A stretch of DNA of 64,000 nt from Sinimarinibacterium sp. NLF-5-8 (GTDB lineage Bacteria > Pseudomonadota > Gammaproteobacteria > Nevskiales > Nevskiaceae), in NCBI RefSeq assembly GCF_010092425.1, contig NZ_CP048030.1, forward strand, positions 496,001-560,000, in the 5' to 3' direction. Positions 14,600 through 21,266 of the stretch are shown here, one piece after another. Below the pieces are notes generated by a model. That model did not search any database. It was not told the origin of the DNA and saw nothing but the letters and a program-made list of their open reading frames with translations. The position numbers and the translations under genes were made by a program. Each line of letters begins with the position of its first letter. Position 1 is the first letter of the stretch.

Positions 14600-14636
14600 T
14601 TATGCACAGGGGATTTTCGGGACGTTTTTCTAGAGT
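14600..14636 (+). promoter_or_regulatory. Island promoter motif upstream of the adenine methylase
   Basis: TTATGCACAGG (14600-14610) precedes TAGAGT (14631-14636) by 20 nt. Only four bases (GTTC) separate TAGAGT from the ATG at 14641, so a transcript from a normal -10 spacing would be leaderless or nearly so. Confidence 0.6.
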
Positions 14637-14640
14637 GTTC

Positions 14641-15483
14641 ATGAGCACACAAGTTAAACATCCGCCGCTGCGTTATCACGGTTCCAAGTGGCAGATTGCC
14701 GACTGGATCATTGAGCGTCTTGCCCCTCACTTTACTTATGTTGAGCCATTCGGTGGCGGCGCATCGGTCCTGCTGCGTAAACCCGTGAGTGCGGCTGAGG
14801 TCTACAACGATCTGGACGGCGAGATCACCAACTTCTTCCGCGTTTTGCGCAATGACCGCGACGAACTTTTGCGCAAGCTATTTTTGACCCCGTACTCGCG
14901 CGACGAGTACGACGCCTGTTTTGCACTGGCTCGATCCGGCACTGTCACCGATACGCTGGAAAAAGCCCGTTTGACGGCTGTGATTTCCTATCAGGCACTC
15001 ACATCGGCGGGCGTCACGCGCGCCTCAAAACCGGGCTGGCGCTGTTGGGCCAAGCCTGGCTGGGGGCAAACCCCGATGGACTACTGGAAGCTGCTGGAAG
15101 ATCGCCTGTTGCCGGTCGCCGAGCGTCTGCGGGCGGTGGTCATCGAAAACCGTCCTGCGCTTGATGTCATTAGCGCCTACGACAACGACCAAGCCTTGCA
15201 CTACATCGACCCGCCATACCTTGCCAGCACGCGCTCCGAGGGGCTGGGCAGCTATCGCCATGAGATGAGCGATGAAGATCACATCAGTCTTGCCAGAACG
15301 CTGCACAACGTCAAGGGCATGGTGATGGTCAGCGGCTATGACAGCGACTTGTACCAGGAGTTGTACAAAGGCTGGAACAAGCAGGCGACCCAATCAGCGG
15401 TTGAAGGCCGCAATCAAAGGGTGGAGTGCATCTGGCTCAATCCCAGGCTTTCGAGATTGTCCACACAGCCGAGGCTGTTCTGA
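14641..15483 (+). CDS. DNA adenine methylase, D12 (Dam-like) class
   Basis: The product is 280 residues from the ATG at 14641. It begins PPLRYHGSKWQIADWI, then EPFGGGASV (SAM-binding motif I, about residue 35) and HYIDPPYL (catalytic motif IV, DPPY at about 190). This is the order of the D12 class of N6-adenine methyltransferases. No restriction endonuclease lies beside it, so it is an orphan, as on phages and plasmids that mask their DNA from host restriction. It is followed by two overlapping genes (TGATG, then ATGATG) that form an operon with it. Confidence 0.88.
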   Translation: MSTQVKHPPLRYHGSKWQIADWIIERLAPHFTYVEPFGGGASVLLRKPVSAAEVYNDLDGEITNFFRVLRNDRDELLRKLFLTPYSRDEYDACFALARSGTVTDTLEKARLTAVISYQALTSAGVTRASKPGWRCWAKPGWGQTPMDYWKLLEDRLLPVAERLRAVVIENRPALDVISAYDNDQALHYIDPPYLASTRSEGLGSYRHEMSDEDHISLARTLHNVKGMVMVSGYDSDLYQELYKGWNKQATQSAVEGRNQRVECIWLNPRLSRLSTQPRLF

Positions 15484-15665
15484 TGAACGCTTTTGTGAAT
15501 CGAATCACGAGCTATCTGTTTGACCGGCGCCTGACGCCGTGGGCCTGTCTGTCCATTTGGACAGGTACGAATATGCTGATCTACGAGTTGTACCTGACGG
15601 GTTTTTTCATTTTGATAGCAGGGGCGGCGGTTGAAGAAATCGTGACCCGTGGGCGTCGCCCATGA
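15483..15665 (+). CDS. Small membrane protein, 60 aa
   Basis: The ATG at 15483 shares a base with the methylase stop (TGATG), implying translational coupling. The protein has one clear hydrophobic helix (ELYLTGFFILIAGAAV) and perhaps a second weaker one (ACLSIWTGTNMLIY), with a basic end (RGRRP). No family is recognised. The ribosome site is internal to the methylase gene. Confidence 0.6.
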   Translation: MNAFVNRITSYLFDRRLTPWACLSIWTGTNMLIYELYLTGFFILIAGAAVEEIVTRGRRP

Positions 15666-16156
15666 TGGAAAAACTCGCCCAACGGCTGATCCACCAGGCC
15701 GCAAAGCGTCCCCCCGATTTTGTCGTCAAAAGTCAAAGCGGGGATTACCTGCGTCGCTGGTGGCTGCTGCCGCGCAATCGGCTTTTCAATGTCTATCTGC
15801 ATCAGATTGTCGGTGACGATGACGACCGCGCCCTGCACGACCATCCGTGGCTCAACATCAGTCTCATTCTTTCGGGGGGCTATACCGAGGTGTTGCCAAC
15901 CCGCCAAAGCCAGCCGCCTCGCGCCGATTTCGAGCCGGGCGGCACCTGCCGCGTGTCTCGCAAGCCCGGCGATCTGGTGTTTCGTCTGGGGCGCACCCGG
16001 CACCGGCTTGAGATCGACCGGGGTGAGGCGTGGACGCTCTTCATCACCGGCTTCAACTACCGCCGCTGGGGCTTTTGGTGTGCCAAAGGCTGGGTGTTCT
16101 GGCAAGACTTCGTGGACCCGACCGATCCCGGCAGGCAAGGGAAGGGGTGCGCCTGA
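15662..16156 (+). CDS. Cupin-like phage/plasmid protein, 164 aa
   Basis: Two in-frame ATGs (15662 and 15665) overlap the stop of the preceding gene, so the three genes from 14641 form one operon. The core carries RALHDHPWLNISLILSGGY (metal-binding HDH of cupin motif 1), KPGDLVFRLGRTRHRLEI (motif 2) and a Trp-rich end (RRWGFWCAKGWVFWQDF). It is probably a single-domain metal-binding cupin of the kind found in prophages; substrate and reaction are unknown. Confidence 0.7.
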   Translation: MMEKLAQRLIHQAAKRPPDFVVKSQSGDYLRRWWLLPRNRLFNVYLHQIVGDDDDRALHDHPWLNISLILSGGYTEVLPTRQSQPPRADFEPGGTCRVSRKPGDLVFRLGRTRHRLEIDRGEAWTLFITGFNYRRWGFWCAKGWVFWQDFVDPTDPGRQGKGCA

Positions 16157-16165
16157 CCCGGTGCT

Positions 16166-16316
16166 GCACCTCGAAGTGAGTGAAACGAGCGAAGAGCGCG
16201 CAGTGAGCGCAGCGAGTACAACGAGCGCAGCACCTCGTAGCGAAGCGGATAGCGCGCAGTGAGCGCAGCGAACGAAGCACCTCGAAGCGAGTGCAACGAG
16301 CGGAGAGCGCGCACGA
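16166..16316 (+). repeat. Degenerate GC-rich repeats
   Basis: GCACCTCG recurs at 16166, 16230 and 16277, and a block containing AGCGCGCAGTGAGCGCAGCG recurs about 56 nt apart. GAGCG, GCGAAGCG and CGAGTG words fill the space between. It does not read as a gene in any frame. The words resemble the CGAAGCGCCTC prefix of the promoter-associated palindromes. The rest of 16157-16442 shows nothing else. Confidence 0.5.
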
Positions 16317-16442
16317 ATGCAATGGTGGGTTGTTTGCGGCATCTGCCCGCGACCTGCTGTGTTCGTCGTTTTTCAGCTTCACCAAACAGCGGCTGCCGTG
16401 GGGCAAGCCCCACACCCCAAAGGGGGTAACAGGCTGAACGTC

Positions 16443-16479
16443 TTATCCACAGCCTGTTTTTTTTCGGTTTTCCTAGAGT
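16443..16479 (+). promoter_or_regulatory. Island promoter motif upstream of the DUF3268 gene
   Basis: TTATCCACAGC (16443-16453) precedes TAGAGT (16474-16479) by 20 nt, with a T8 run in the spacer. The start codon is 33 nt downstream. Confidence 0.6.
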
Positions 16480-16511
16480 GTGCATACGATTTTTTCGAGG
16501 TGTGACGCTTG

Positions 16512-16925
16512 ATGTCCATGAAATCTGGGATGCGCAGGCCGACAGTCAAACGCATGTGGTGCTGCGGATGTGATAAGCCAGTGATCGCGCGACTCACCGA
16601 TGGTTCAGAGGTGTATCCGAGGCGGCCAGACCTTGCTGATTTGCCTTTCTGGAAGTGCGATGCTTGCCAGAACTACGTTGGCTGCCATCACCAAACCCGA
16701 AACCGGACGAAGCCGTTGGGCGCGATTCCATCGCCGGAGATTCGCAACGCTCGCAAGCACATTCACGCGATCCTCGATCCCATGTGGAAAAGCGGTCAAT
16801 GGAAACGCAAATTGCTCTACGAGCGGATCAGCTTTGAGCTTGGGTACGAATACCACACTGCACATTTGCGGTCGCTCGACGAGGCGAGGACGGTGTACAG
16901 GATCATCAAGCGCATGAGGCAGTGA
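16512..16925 (+). CDS. DUF3268 zinc-finger family phage protein
   Basis: The product is 137 residues from the ATG at 16512 (GAGG about 11 nt upstream). Paired cysteines appear as WCCGCDKP and WKCDACQNYVGCH, followed by PLGAIPSPEIRNARKHIHAILDPMWK, which matches the zinc-finger DUF3268 family of phages and plasmids. The C-terminal half is helical and basic. Nucleic-acid binding is likely; no precise role is known. It is a single-gene unit. Confidence 0.75.
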   Translation: MSMKSGMRRPTVKRMWCCGCDKPVIARLTDGSEVYPRRPDLADLPFWKCDACQNYVGCHHQTRNRTKPLGAIPSPEIRNARKHIHAILDPMWKSGQWKRKLLYERISFELGYEYHTAHLRSLDEARTVYRIIKRMRQ

Positions 16926-17045
16926 TCCATGTCCTTTCACGGCGGGATCACAACTGCCCAAATCTTTACGCCCGCGCTGCAATTAGGTACATTGTACCTA
17001 GCTCATGGATCGCGCATGGCACTTATCCAAAGCGTAGCGCCTCGA

Positions 17046-17086
17046 GATAGCTTGCAGGTTTTGCGTAGCAAAAGATGCGAGTTATC
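17046..17086 (+). repeat. Promoter-associated palindrome, copy 2
   Basis: GATAGCTTGCA pairs imperfectly with TGCGAGTTATC, with a TTTTGC/GCAAAA inner stem. It overlaps the promoter box that starts at 17082. The prefix TTATCCAAAGCGTAGCG precedes it. Confidence 0.6.
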
Positions 17087-17118
17087 AACAGGCGGTTCTG
17101 TGCCCATTTTTCTAGAGT
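17082..17118 (+). promoter_or_regulatory. Island promoter motif
   Basis: TTATCAACAGG (17082-17092) precedes TAGAGT (17113-17118) by 20 nt. It drives the two-gene unit 17160-18241. Confidence 0.6.
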
Positions 17119-17159
17119 GGATGTCACGCGATCAATGTCAATTTTAAGGAGATTTTGCA

Positions 17160-17762
17160 ATGGCGATTGCAATCAAAATGGAAGGCTTCAACTTTGTGGT
17201 TACGGGCCTGCCGGAAGATCAAGCCGAAAAGGTGGTGGATGCGCTGGAGGAGGCAGGGGTTGGGCGTATCTGGCAGTCCTGGGATGGCAGCGAGGCCGAA
17301 TACAGTGCGTTGGTCAGCCGTGTGATTTGGGATGGCAGCGAGGCCGAATACAGTGCGTTGGTCAGCCGTGTGATTGCGGGCGATGTGGCGTCAGCTTGCG
17401 CCCCGATCATCGCGCATCTGGAAGGCATTGGCCTATCGCTGGATTGGGAGCAACCCTTTTTGGAACCGGGTGATGATGGGGACGAGTATTTCGTTTCAGT
17501 GGATGCCTATGACGATCTGCCGGATGCCGTAGCCGAGAAGGCGAGTGCCTATTGGGACGGCATCAAGGATTCCATCGCTGACATTGAGGACGCTACCAAG
17601 CGGTTGATTGATCTGCTCAAGGCGCAGGAGCTTGATTCTGCTGAGGCGTTGGCACATGAGATTTTTTATCATGCTTGCGAGCTTTTGGTGGATGCCCCGG
17701 AATATCGCGGCATTGAGGAACGTATCGCGCTGATCCGGCTGCTCAAGGAGGCGTTTGCTTGA
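17160..17762 (+). CDS. Hypothetical acidic protein with a fresh in-frame duplication, 200 aa
   Basis: It starts at the ATG at 17160 behind AAGGAGATTTTGC. The protein is acidic and mostly helical, and no family is recognised. Residues around 41-72 contain WDGSEAEYSALVSRVI twice in a row. The underlying 48-bp DNA unit is exactly duplicated, so this is a recent slippage or recombination event that keeps the frame. The stop overlaps the TTG start of the next gene. Confidence 0.75.
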   Translation: MAIAIKMEGFNFVVTGLPEDQAEKVVDALEEAGVGRIWQSWDGSEAEYSALVSRVIWDGSEAEYSALVSRVIAGDVASACAPIIAHLEGIGLSLDWEQPFLEPGDDGDEYFVSVDAYDDLPDAVAEKASAYWDGIKDSIADIEDATKRLIDLLKAQELDSAEALAHEIFYHACELLVDAPEYRGIEERIALIRLLKEAFA

Positions 17763-18241
17763 ACATCAGACCGATCACATCCATCACTGACCCGCGTTTG
17801 CTTGGCGTGGTGGATGTTGTCCGCGCCTCGTTCCCCAACCCCGCGCCTGGATTCGAGGCGCAAGGTTTTGCGCAAGGTTTTCATGATCTGACGGCTCGCC
17901 GCAACACTTGCCCGGACAGCGAAGTATCCGAGGTGGATGCGGCGTTCATTGATCTGGCGTTGTCGATGCCGCTGCCCGATTATGCGCAGTGGCTCAGGAT
18001 GGATCGCGGGGGCGATTATCACGGTCGCTCCTTCCAGGCTGTTTTGTGGGGCGTGATGAGGGCTGCTGACCTGACTGCGGCGCAGGCCGGTGAGCTGATC
18101 GGCGTCAAGGATCGTGCGATTCGGCGTTGGCTGGAGCCGGTGGGGACTGCCGGACATCGGCAGATGCCGTATGCCGCCTGGTTCACCTTGCTCACCAAGC
18201 TGCGGGTGCAGGGGCGCCTGGGCACGCTCAAGCGTTCCTGA
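17759..18241 (+). CDS. Hypothetical protein with helix-turn-helix-like segment, 160 aa
   Basis: The probable start is TTG 17759 overlapping the upstream stop (TTGA), with AAGGAGG eight bases before; no ATG fits. The segment LTAAQAGELIGVKDRAIRRW reads as a helix-turn-helix, preceded by SFQAVLWGVMRA. It may be a phage-type regulator. It is the second gene of a coupled pair and is followed by a terminator. Confidence 0.65.
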   Translation: MNIRPITSITDPRLLGVVDVVRASFPNPAPGFEAQGFAQGFHDLTARRNTCPDSEVSEVDAAFIDLALSMPLPDYAQWLRMDRGGDYHGRSFQAVLWGVMRAADLTAAQAGELIGVKDRAIRRWLEPVGTAGHRQMPYAAWFTLLTKLRVQGRLGTLKRS

Positions 18242-18262
18242 ACCTGTTTGTGCCCACCAATG

Positions 18263-18288
18263 ACCCGGCGTGAAATGCCGGGTTTTTT
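18263..18288 (+). terminator. Rho-independent terminator
   Basis: ACCCGGC-gtgaaat-GCCGGGT is followed by T6. Confidence 0.85.
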
Positions 18289-18324
18289 GTGAAGGCCGGT
18301 TGATCCAAAAGCGAAGCGCCTCGA

Positions 18325-18365
18325 GATGATTCGTATGGTTTGCGAAGCAAGACACGCGAGTTATC
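18325..18365 (+). repeat. Promoter-associated palindrome, copy 3 (degenerate)
   Basis: GATGATTCGTATG and CACGCGAGTTATC pair with several mismatches around a TTTGC/GCAA centre. It sits in tandem with the next copy, each preceded by a CCAAA-GCG segment. Confidence 0.55.
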
Positions 18366-18383
18366 CAAAGCGCAGCGCCTCAA

Positions 18384-18424
18384 GATAACTTATATGGTTT
18401 GCGCAGCAAAACATATAAGTTATC
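18384..18424 (+). repeat. Promoter-associated palindrome, copy 4 (perfect arms)
   Basis: GATAACTTATATG (18384-18396) and CATATAAGTTATC (18412-18424) are exact complements, with inner TTTGC/GCAAA arms and a 3-nt centre. The right arm overlaps the promoter box starting at 18420. Confidence 0.75.
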
Positions 18425-18456
18425 AACAGGCAATTCCGTGACGCTTTTTCTAGAGT
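18420..18456 (+). promoter_or_regulatory. Island promoter motif upstream of the second methyltransferase
   Basis: TTATCAACAGG (18420-18430) precedes TAGAGT (18451-18456) by 20 nt. As with the methylase at 14641, exactly four bases (GTGC) separate TAGAGT from the ATG. Confidence 0.6.
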
Positions 18457-18460
18457 GTGC

Positions 18461-19225
18461 ATGGACACTCAAGATCAACTGCATCAAATCCGATTGGCCG
18501 ATGGCCTGGTTACGCTGTATCGCGGCGATTGCAACAGTGCTGCCGTACAGACCCATCACTTCGACGCGCTGATTTCCGACCCGCCCTATGGCATGAACTA
18601 CGTCAGCACGCACCGCGATGGGCGTGACAAGACGACGGCCTTTGGGCGTTACATCAAAGGAGAGTCTTTTGCGCCGATCCACGGCGACGACAAGCCTTTT
18701 GACCCGACGCCGTGGGTGACGCTGGCCGGTAGTCGTCCTTGCGTGCTGTGGGGCGCTAACTACTTCTCGGATCGCTTGCCTGCAAACGGTCACTGGATGA
18801 TCTGGGACAAGCGCGAGGGCAATCGACCCAATGATCAGGCCGACTGCGAAATGGCCTGGTCGAATCTCAAAGGCCCGCCGCGCCTGTTTTCCCATCTGTG
18901 GATTGGCCTGTGCCGTCGCGGGGAAGAAAACCTGTCCACGGGTGCGCGCAAGTTGCATCCCAATCAAAAGCCGGTTGCCTTGATGGACTGGCTGCTCGAC
19001 CAATGCAAGCTCAAGGAGGGTGATACGGTGCTTGATCCCTTCATGGGTAGTGCCAGCCTGGGGGTTGCGTGCGTGCGCCGTGGCATCCGTTATATCGGCT
19101 GCGAGATCAGCCATGAGTATTTTGAAGTGGCCCGCAACCGTCTGGAACAGGAAATCGGCAAGTCGGGACGGGGTTTTGTGCAGCCACAGGCCGCATGGGA
19201 CAGCCCGCAAGTGAGTTTGTTTTGA
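18461..19225 (+). CDS. DNA methyltransferase (N4-cytosine or N6-adenine, beta-type motif order)
   Basis: The product is 254 residues from the ATG at 18461. ISDPPYGMNYVS (motif IV, about residue 41) comes before VLDPFMGSASLGVACVRRG (motif I, about 193) and YIGCEISHEYFEVARNRL, the beta order of amino-methyltransferases. KLHPNQKPVALMDWLLDQ between them is the usual bridging motif. No specificity subunit or restriction enzyme is adjacent. It is an orphan enzyme likely to protect or mark the element. It has its own promoter and terminator. Confidence 0.88.
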   Translation: MDTQDQLHQIRLADGLVTLYRGDCNSAAVQTHHFDALISDPPYGMNYVSTHRDGRDKTTAFGRYIKGESFAPIHGDDKPFDPTPWVTLAGSRPCVLWGANYFSDRLPANGHWMIWDKREGNRPNDQADCEMAWSNLKGPPRLFSHLWIGLCRRGEENLSTGARKLHPNQKPVALMDWLLDQCKLKEGDTVLDPFMGSASLGVACVRRGIRYIGCEISHEYFEVARNRLEQEIGKSGRGFVQPQAAWDSPQVSLF

Positions 19226-19228
19226 TCA

Positions 19229-19278
19229 AAAAGCGCGGCAAACCCCGCCGTGAATGACGGGGTTTACCGCGCTTTTTT
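19229..19278 (+). terminator. Long rho-independent terminator
   Basis: AAAAAGCGCGG and CCGCGCTTTTTT flank AAACCCCG/CGGGGTTT, giving a stem of nearly 20 bp with a T6 tail. Confidence 0.9.
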
Positions 19279-19301
19279 GATCAAATGAAGATTTAATGAT
19301 T

Positions 19302-19372
19302 ATCACCGTGAAGGCGCGCAAGGTGGGCAAGGCGGAATTGGGCGAAGTCGCCAAGGACTACCGGGTGTTGTC
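19302..19372 (+). pseudogene. Truncated duplicate of the 3' end of the 19475-20167 gene
   Basis: These 71 bp match 20084-20154 with only two differences and would encode ITVKARKVGKAELGEV and AKDYRVLS. No start or upstream coding part exists. A 22-bp sequence that also lies downstream of the intact gene (20218-20239) sits immediately to its left (19280-19301). This looks like the footprint of a tandem duplication followed by deletion. Confidence 0.8.
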
Positions 19373-19377
19373 AATGC

Positions 19378-19445
19378 CTTATATGGTTTTACGCAGCAAA
19401 ACATGCGAGTTATCAACAGTCGGTTCTCACCCGTCTGGCTAGAGG
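19378..19445 (+). promoter_or_regulatory. Island promoter motif with partial palindrome
   Basis: A right-hand part of the 41-nt palindrome (19378-19414) leads into TTATCAACAGT (19410-19420), and TAGAGG follows at 19440-19445 after 19 nt. The start codon is 29 nt beyond. Confidence 0.5.
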
Positions 19446-19474
19446 TCGATGTACCGTCCCAACCCGATTTGGCA

Positions 19475-20167
19475 ATGACTCCACTGATTCGTGAAATGTC
19501 CCGTTTGGCAGGCGCAGATGTCCTGCAATCCTCGATGTGGTTCGATTGCGGACATTGGCAGCCTCACGCTCAGTCCGAATGGGCCTTGCTGCATTGCCCG
19601 TTGCCTTATGCGCGCTGTGCGATCTGTGGCTACGATCTGGATGGCACCAAGCTGCTGTTGATGGCCGTCGAGACGGGTGATCGCACAATCGCGGTAGCCT
19701 CCTGGCTGATCGGGGCGGCTGGCGCTGTGCGCAATCCGATGGTTCTGGTGCACCGCGAGGCCGCTGGCGTGCGCATCGAAGCCGAGGACGCTCACGCACC
19801 TGTCCAGCAAGTCCAGGTCACTGCCAGGTTCGTCAGAGCCTGTCTTGGGGCATTTCTCGCCAATACTCATTTCACCGGCTATCAGCCACAGATCGAGCGT
19901 TTGAGCTATACGGATCGGAAACGCATGGCGAAGGGCAAGGCCCCGCTCCGATTTGATTGGCACACGGTGGTGCTGGGCGCACAGACACCCATCAAGCCCA
20001 AGGATGCGCCTGGCGGCACTCACGCCAGCCCCAGACTTCACGACCGTCGTGCGCACCTGCGGCGCTTGCCGGACGGTCGCCTGATCACCGTGAAGGCGTG
20101 CAAGGTGGGCAAGGCGGAATTGGGCGAAGTCTCCAAGGACTACCGGGTGTTGTCGGGGCAGACTTGA
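19475..20167 (+). CDS. Hypothetical phage/plasmid protein, 230 aa
   Basis: It starts at the ATG at 19475; the longer reading from 19403 runs through the promoter motif. Two cysteine pairs near the N-terminus (WFDCGHW and PYARCAICGYDL) suggest metal binding. The C-terminal segment SPRLHDRRAHLRRLPDGRLI, then TVKACKVGKAELGEVSKDYRV, is a motif I associate with uncharacterised phage proteins. No function can be given. Part of its 3' end is duplicated upstream. Confidence 0.7.
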   Translation: MTPLIREMSRLAGADVLQSSMWFDCGHWQPHAQSEWALLHCPLPYARCAICGYDLDGTKLLLMAVETGDRTIAVASWLIGAAGAVRNPMVLVHREAAGVRIEAEDAHAPVQQVQVTARFVRACLGAFLANTHFTGYQPQIERLSYTDRKRMAKGKAPLRFDWHTVVLGAQTPIKPKDAPGGTHASPRLHDRRAHLRRLPDGRLITVKACKVGKAELGEVSKDYRVLSGQT

Positions 20168-20220
20168 GCGGCAAGCTAGGCGCCTCATGTTTTTTGGCAT
20201 GGATACCGTCAGTTCACATC

Positions 20221-20267
20221 AAATGAAGATTTAATGATTTCCGTTAAATGAACCTTTGATGATTTCC
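20221..20267 (+). repeat. Two iterons upstream of the partition genes
   Basis: AAATGAA-N6-ATGATTTCC occurs at 20221-20242 and again at 20246-20267, a 25-bp period. A further partial copy lies at 19283-19301. Direct repeats in this position match the centromere/operator arrangement of type Ib (ParF-ParG-like) partition loci, where the ribbon-helix-helix protein binds. Confidence 0.65.
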
Positions 20268-20294
20268 TCAAAAGTCACAACCAAGGACAGATAC

Positions 20295-20945
20295 ATGAAA
20301 ACGATTGCCGTGTTGAACCAAAAGGGCGGGGCGGGCAAAACCACCATTGCCACGCACCTTGCGCGCGGGTTGCAACTGATGGAGCACGATGTTTTGCTGG
20401 TGGACTCTGATCCGCAAGGCAGCGCGCGTGACTGGGCTGCGGTACGGGAATCGCAACCCTTATCGGTGGTCGGCATTGACCGCCCAACCATTGAGCGTGA
20501 TCTCAAGAACATCGCCAAAAAGGATTACGTCATCATCGACGGCGCACCCCAGGCGCATGATCTGGCGATGTCTGCGATCAAGGCGGCGGATATGGTACTG
20601 ATTCCGGTGCAGCCGTCCCCTTATGATGTCTGGGCGACCTCAGACTTGGTTGATCTGGTCAAGCAGCGCATGGAAGTCACTGATGGCGCGCTACAGGCCG
20701 CCTTTGTGGTGTCGCGGGCGATCAAGGGCACCCGCATTGGCAATGATGTCATCGACGCCCTCAAGGGCTACGACTTGCCGGTTTTGAAAACACGGATCAC
20801 CCAGCGCGTGATTTATCCGGTCAGCGCCTCGGAGGGCACGACTGCGATGGACAGTGAGGCCAACAGCGAGGCGGCCAAAGAGATGATGTTGCTGACCCGC
20901 GAGATCGCGGCGCTGTTCTCGGACGCGCTCGATCTGGCGGCTTGA
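20295..20945 (+). CDS. parA: ParA-family partition ATPase (short, ParF-like)
   Basis: The product is 216 residues from the ATG at 20295. It has the deviant Walker A KGGAGKTT (residues 10-17), a Walker A'-like DSDPQGSARDW and Walker B-like YVIIDGAPQ. There is no N-terminal HTH, as in type Ib ParA/ParF proteins, which segregate plasmids with a small ribbon-helix-helix partner. The next gene fits that partner and iterons lie just upstream. Its presence says the island can, or once could, exist as an extrachromosomal replicon. Confidence 0.92.
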   Translation: MKTIAVLNQKGGAGKTTIATHLARGLQLMEHDVLLVDSDPQGSARDWAAVRESQPLSVVGIDRPTIERDLKNIAKKDYVIIDGAPQAHDLAMSAIKAADMVLIPVQPSPYDVWATSDLVDLVKQRMEVTDGALQAAFVVSRAIKGTRIGNDVIDALKGYDLPVLKTRITQRVIYPVSASEGTTAMDSEANSEAAKEMMLLTREIAALFSDALDLAA

Positions 20946-20962
20946 GTCAGGGAGGCTTGGCA

Positions 20963-21181
20963 ATGACCGGAAAAGTATTTGGAATGAACGCAGGCCGCCC
21001 CAGCAGCCGTAAAACGCCTGTCAGCCTGTCCGACTTGAAGGATGTTCGCCCCCAGGTTCGGCTTAACGTGGACATGGATCAGGCGCTTTTCAAGCGATTG
21101 AAGATGTTTGCTGCCAGCAAGGGTGTCAGCATTCGCTCGCTGATCTGTGAGCAGGTCGAACTGATGCTGGATCAGGACTAA
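20963..21181 (+). CDS. Ribbon-helix-helix partner of ParA (ParG/ParB-like)
   Basis: The product is 72 residues from the ATG at 20963 behind GGGAGG. A basic flexible N-terminus (GMNAGRPSSRKTP) leads to a strand (PQVRLNVDMDQAL), then helices FKRLKMFAASKG and IRSLICEQVELML, the RHH/Arc fold. A gene of this size directly after a short ParA is the usual centromere-binding protein, whose N-terminal tail stimulates the ATPase and which represses the operon. Confidence 0.8.
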   Translation: MTGKVFGMNAGRPSSRKTPVSLSDLKDVRPQVRLNVDMDQALFKRLKMFAASKGVSIRSLICEQVELMLDQD

Positions 21182-21205
21182 AGGCCAAAACCGCGTAGGA
21201 TTAAC

Positions 21206-21236
21206 ACGCCTCGCCAGCAATGTCGAGGCGTTTTTT
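21206..21236 (+). terminator. Rho-independent terminator after the partition genes
   Basis: ACGCCTCG and CGAGGCGT pair around a 10-nt loop and are followed by T6. Confidence 0.85.
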
Positions 21237-21266
21237 GTGTGTGCGCGCGCCCCGTCAAACAAAAGT

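Noticed and set aside
16166-16316. CRISPR array
   Set aside because: The repeats are degenerate and irregularly spaced with no unique spacers, and there are no cas genes in the window.
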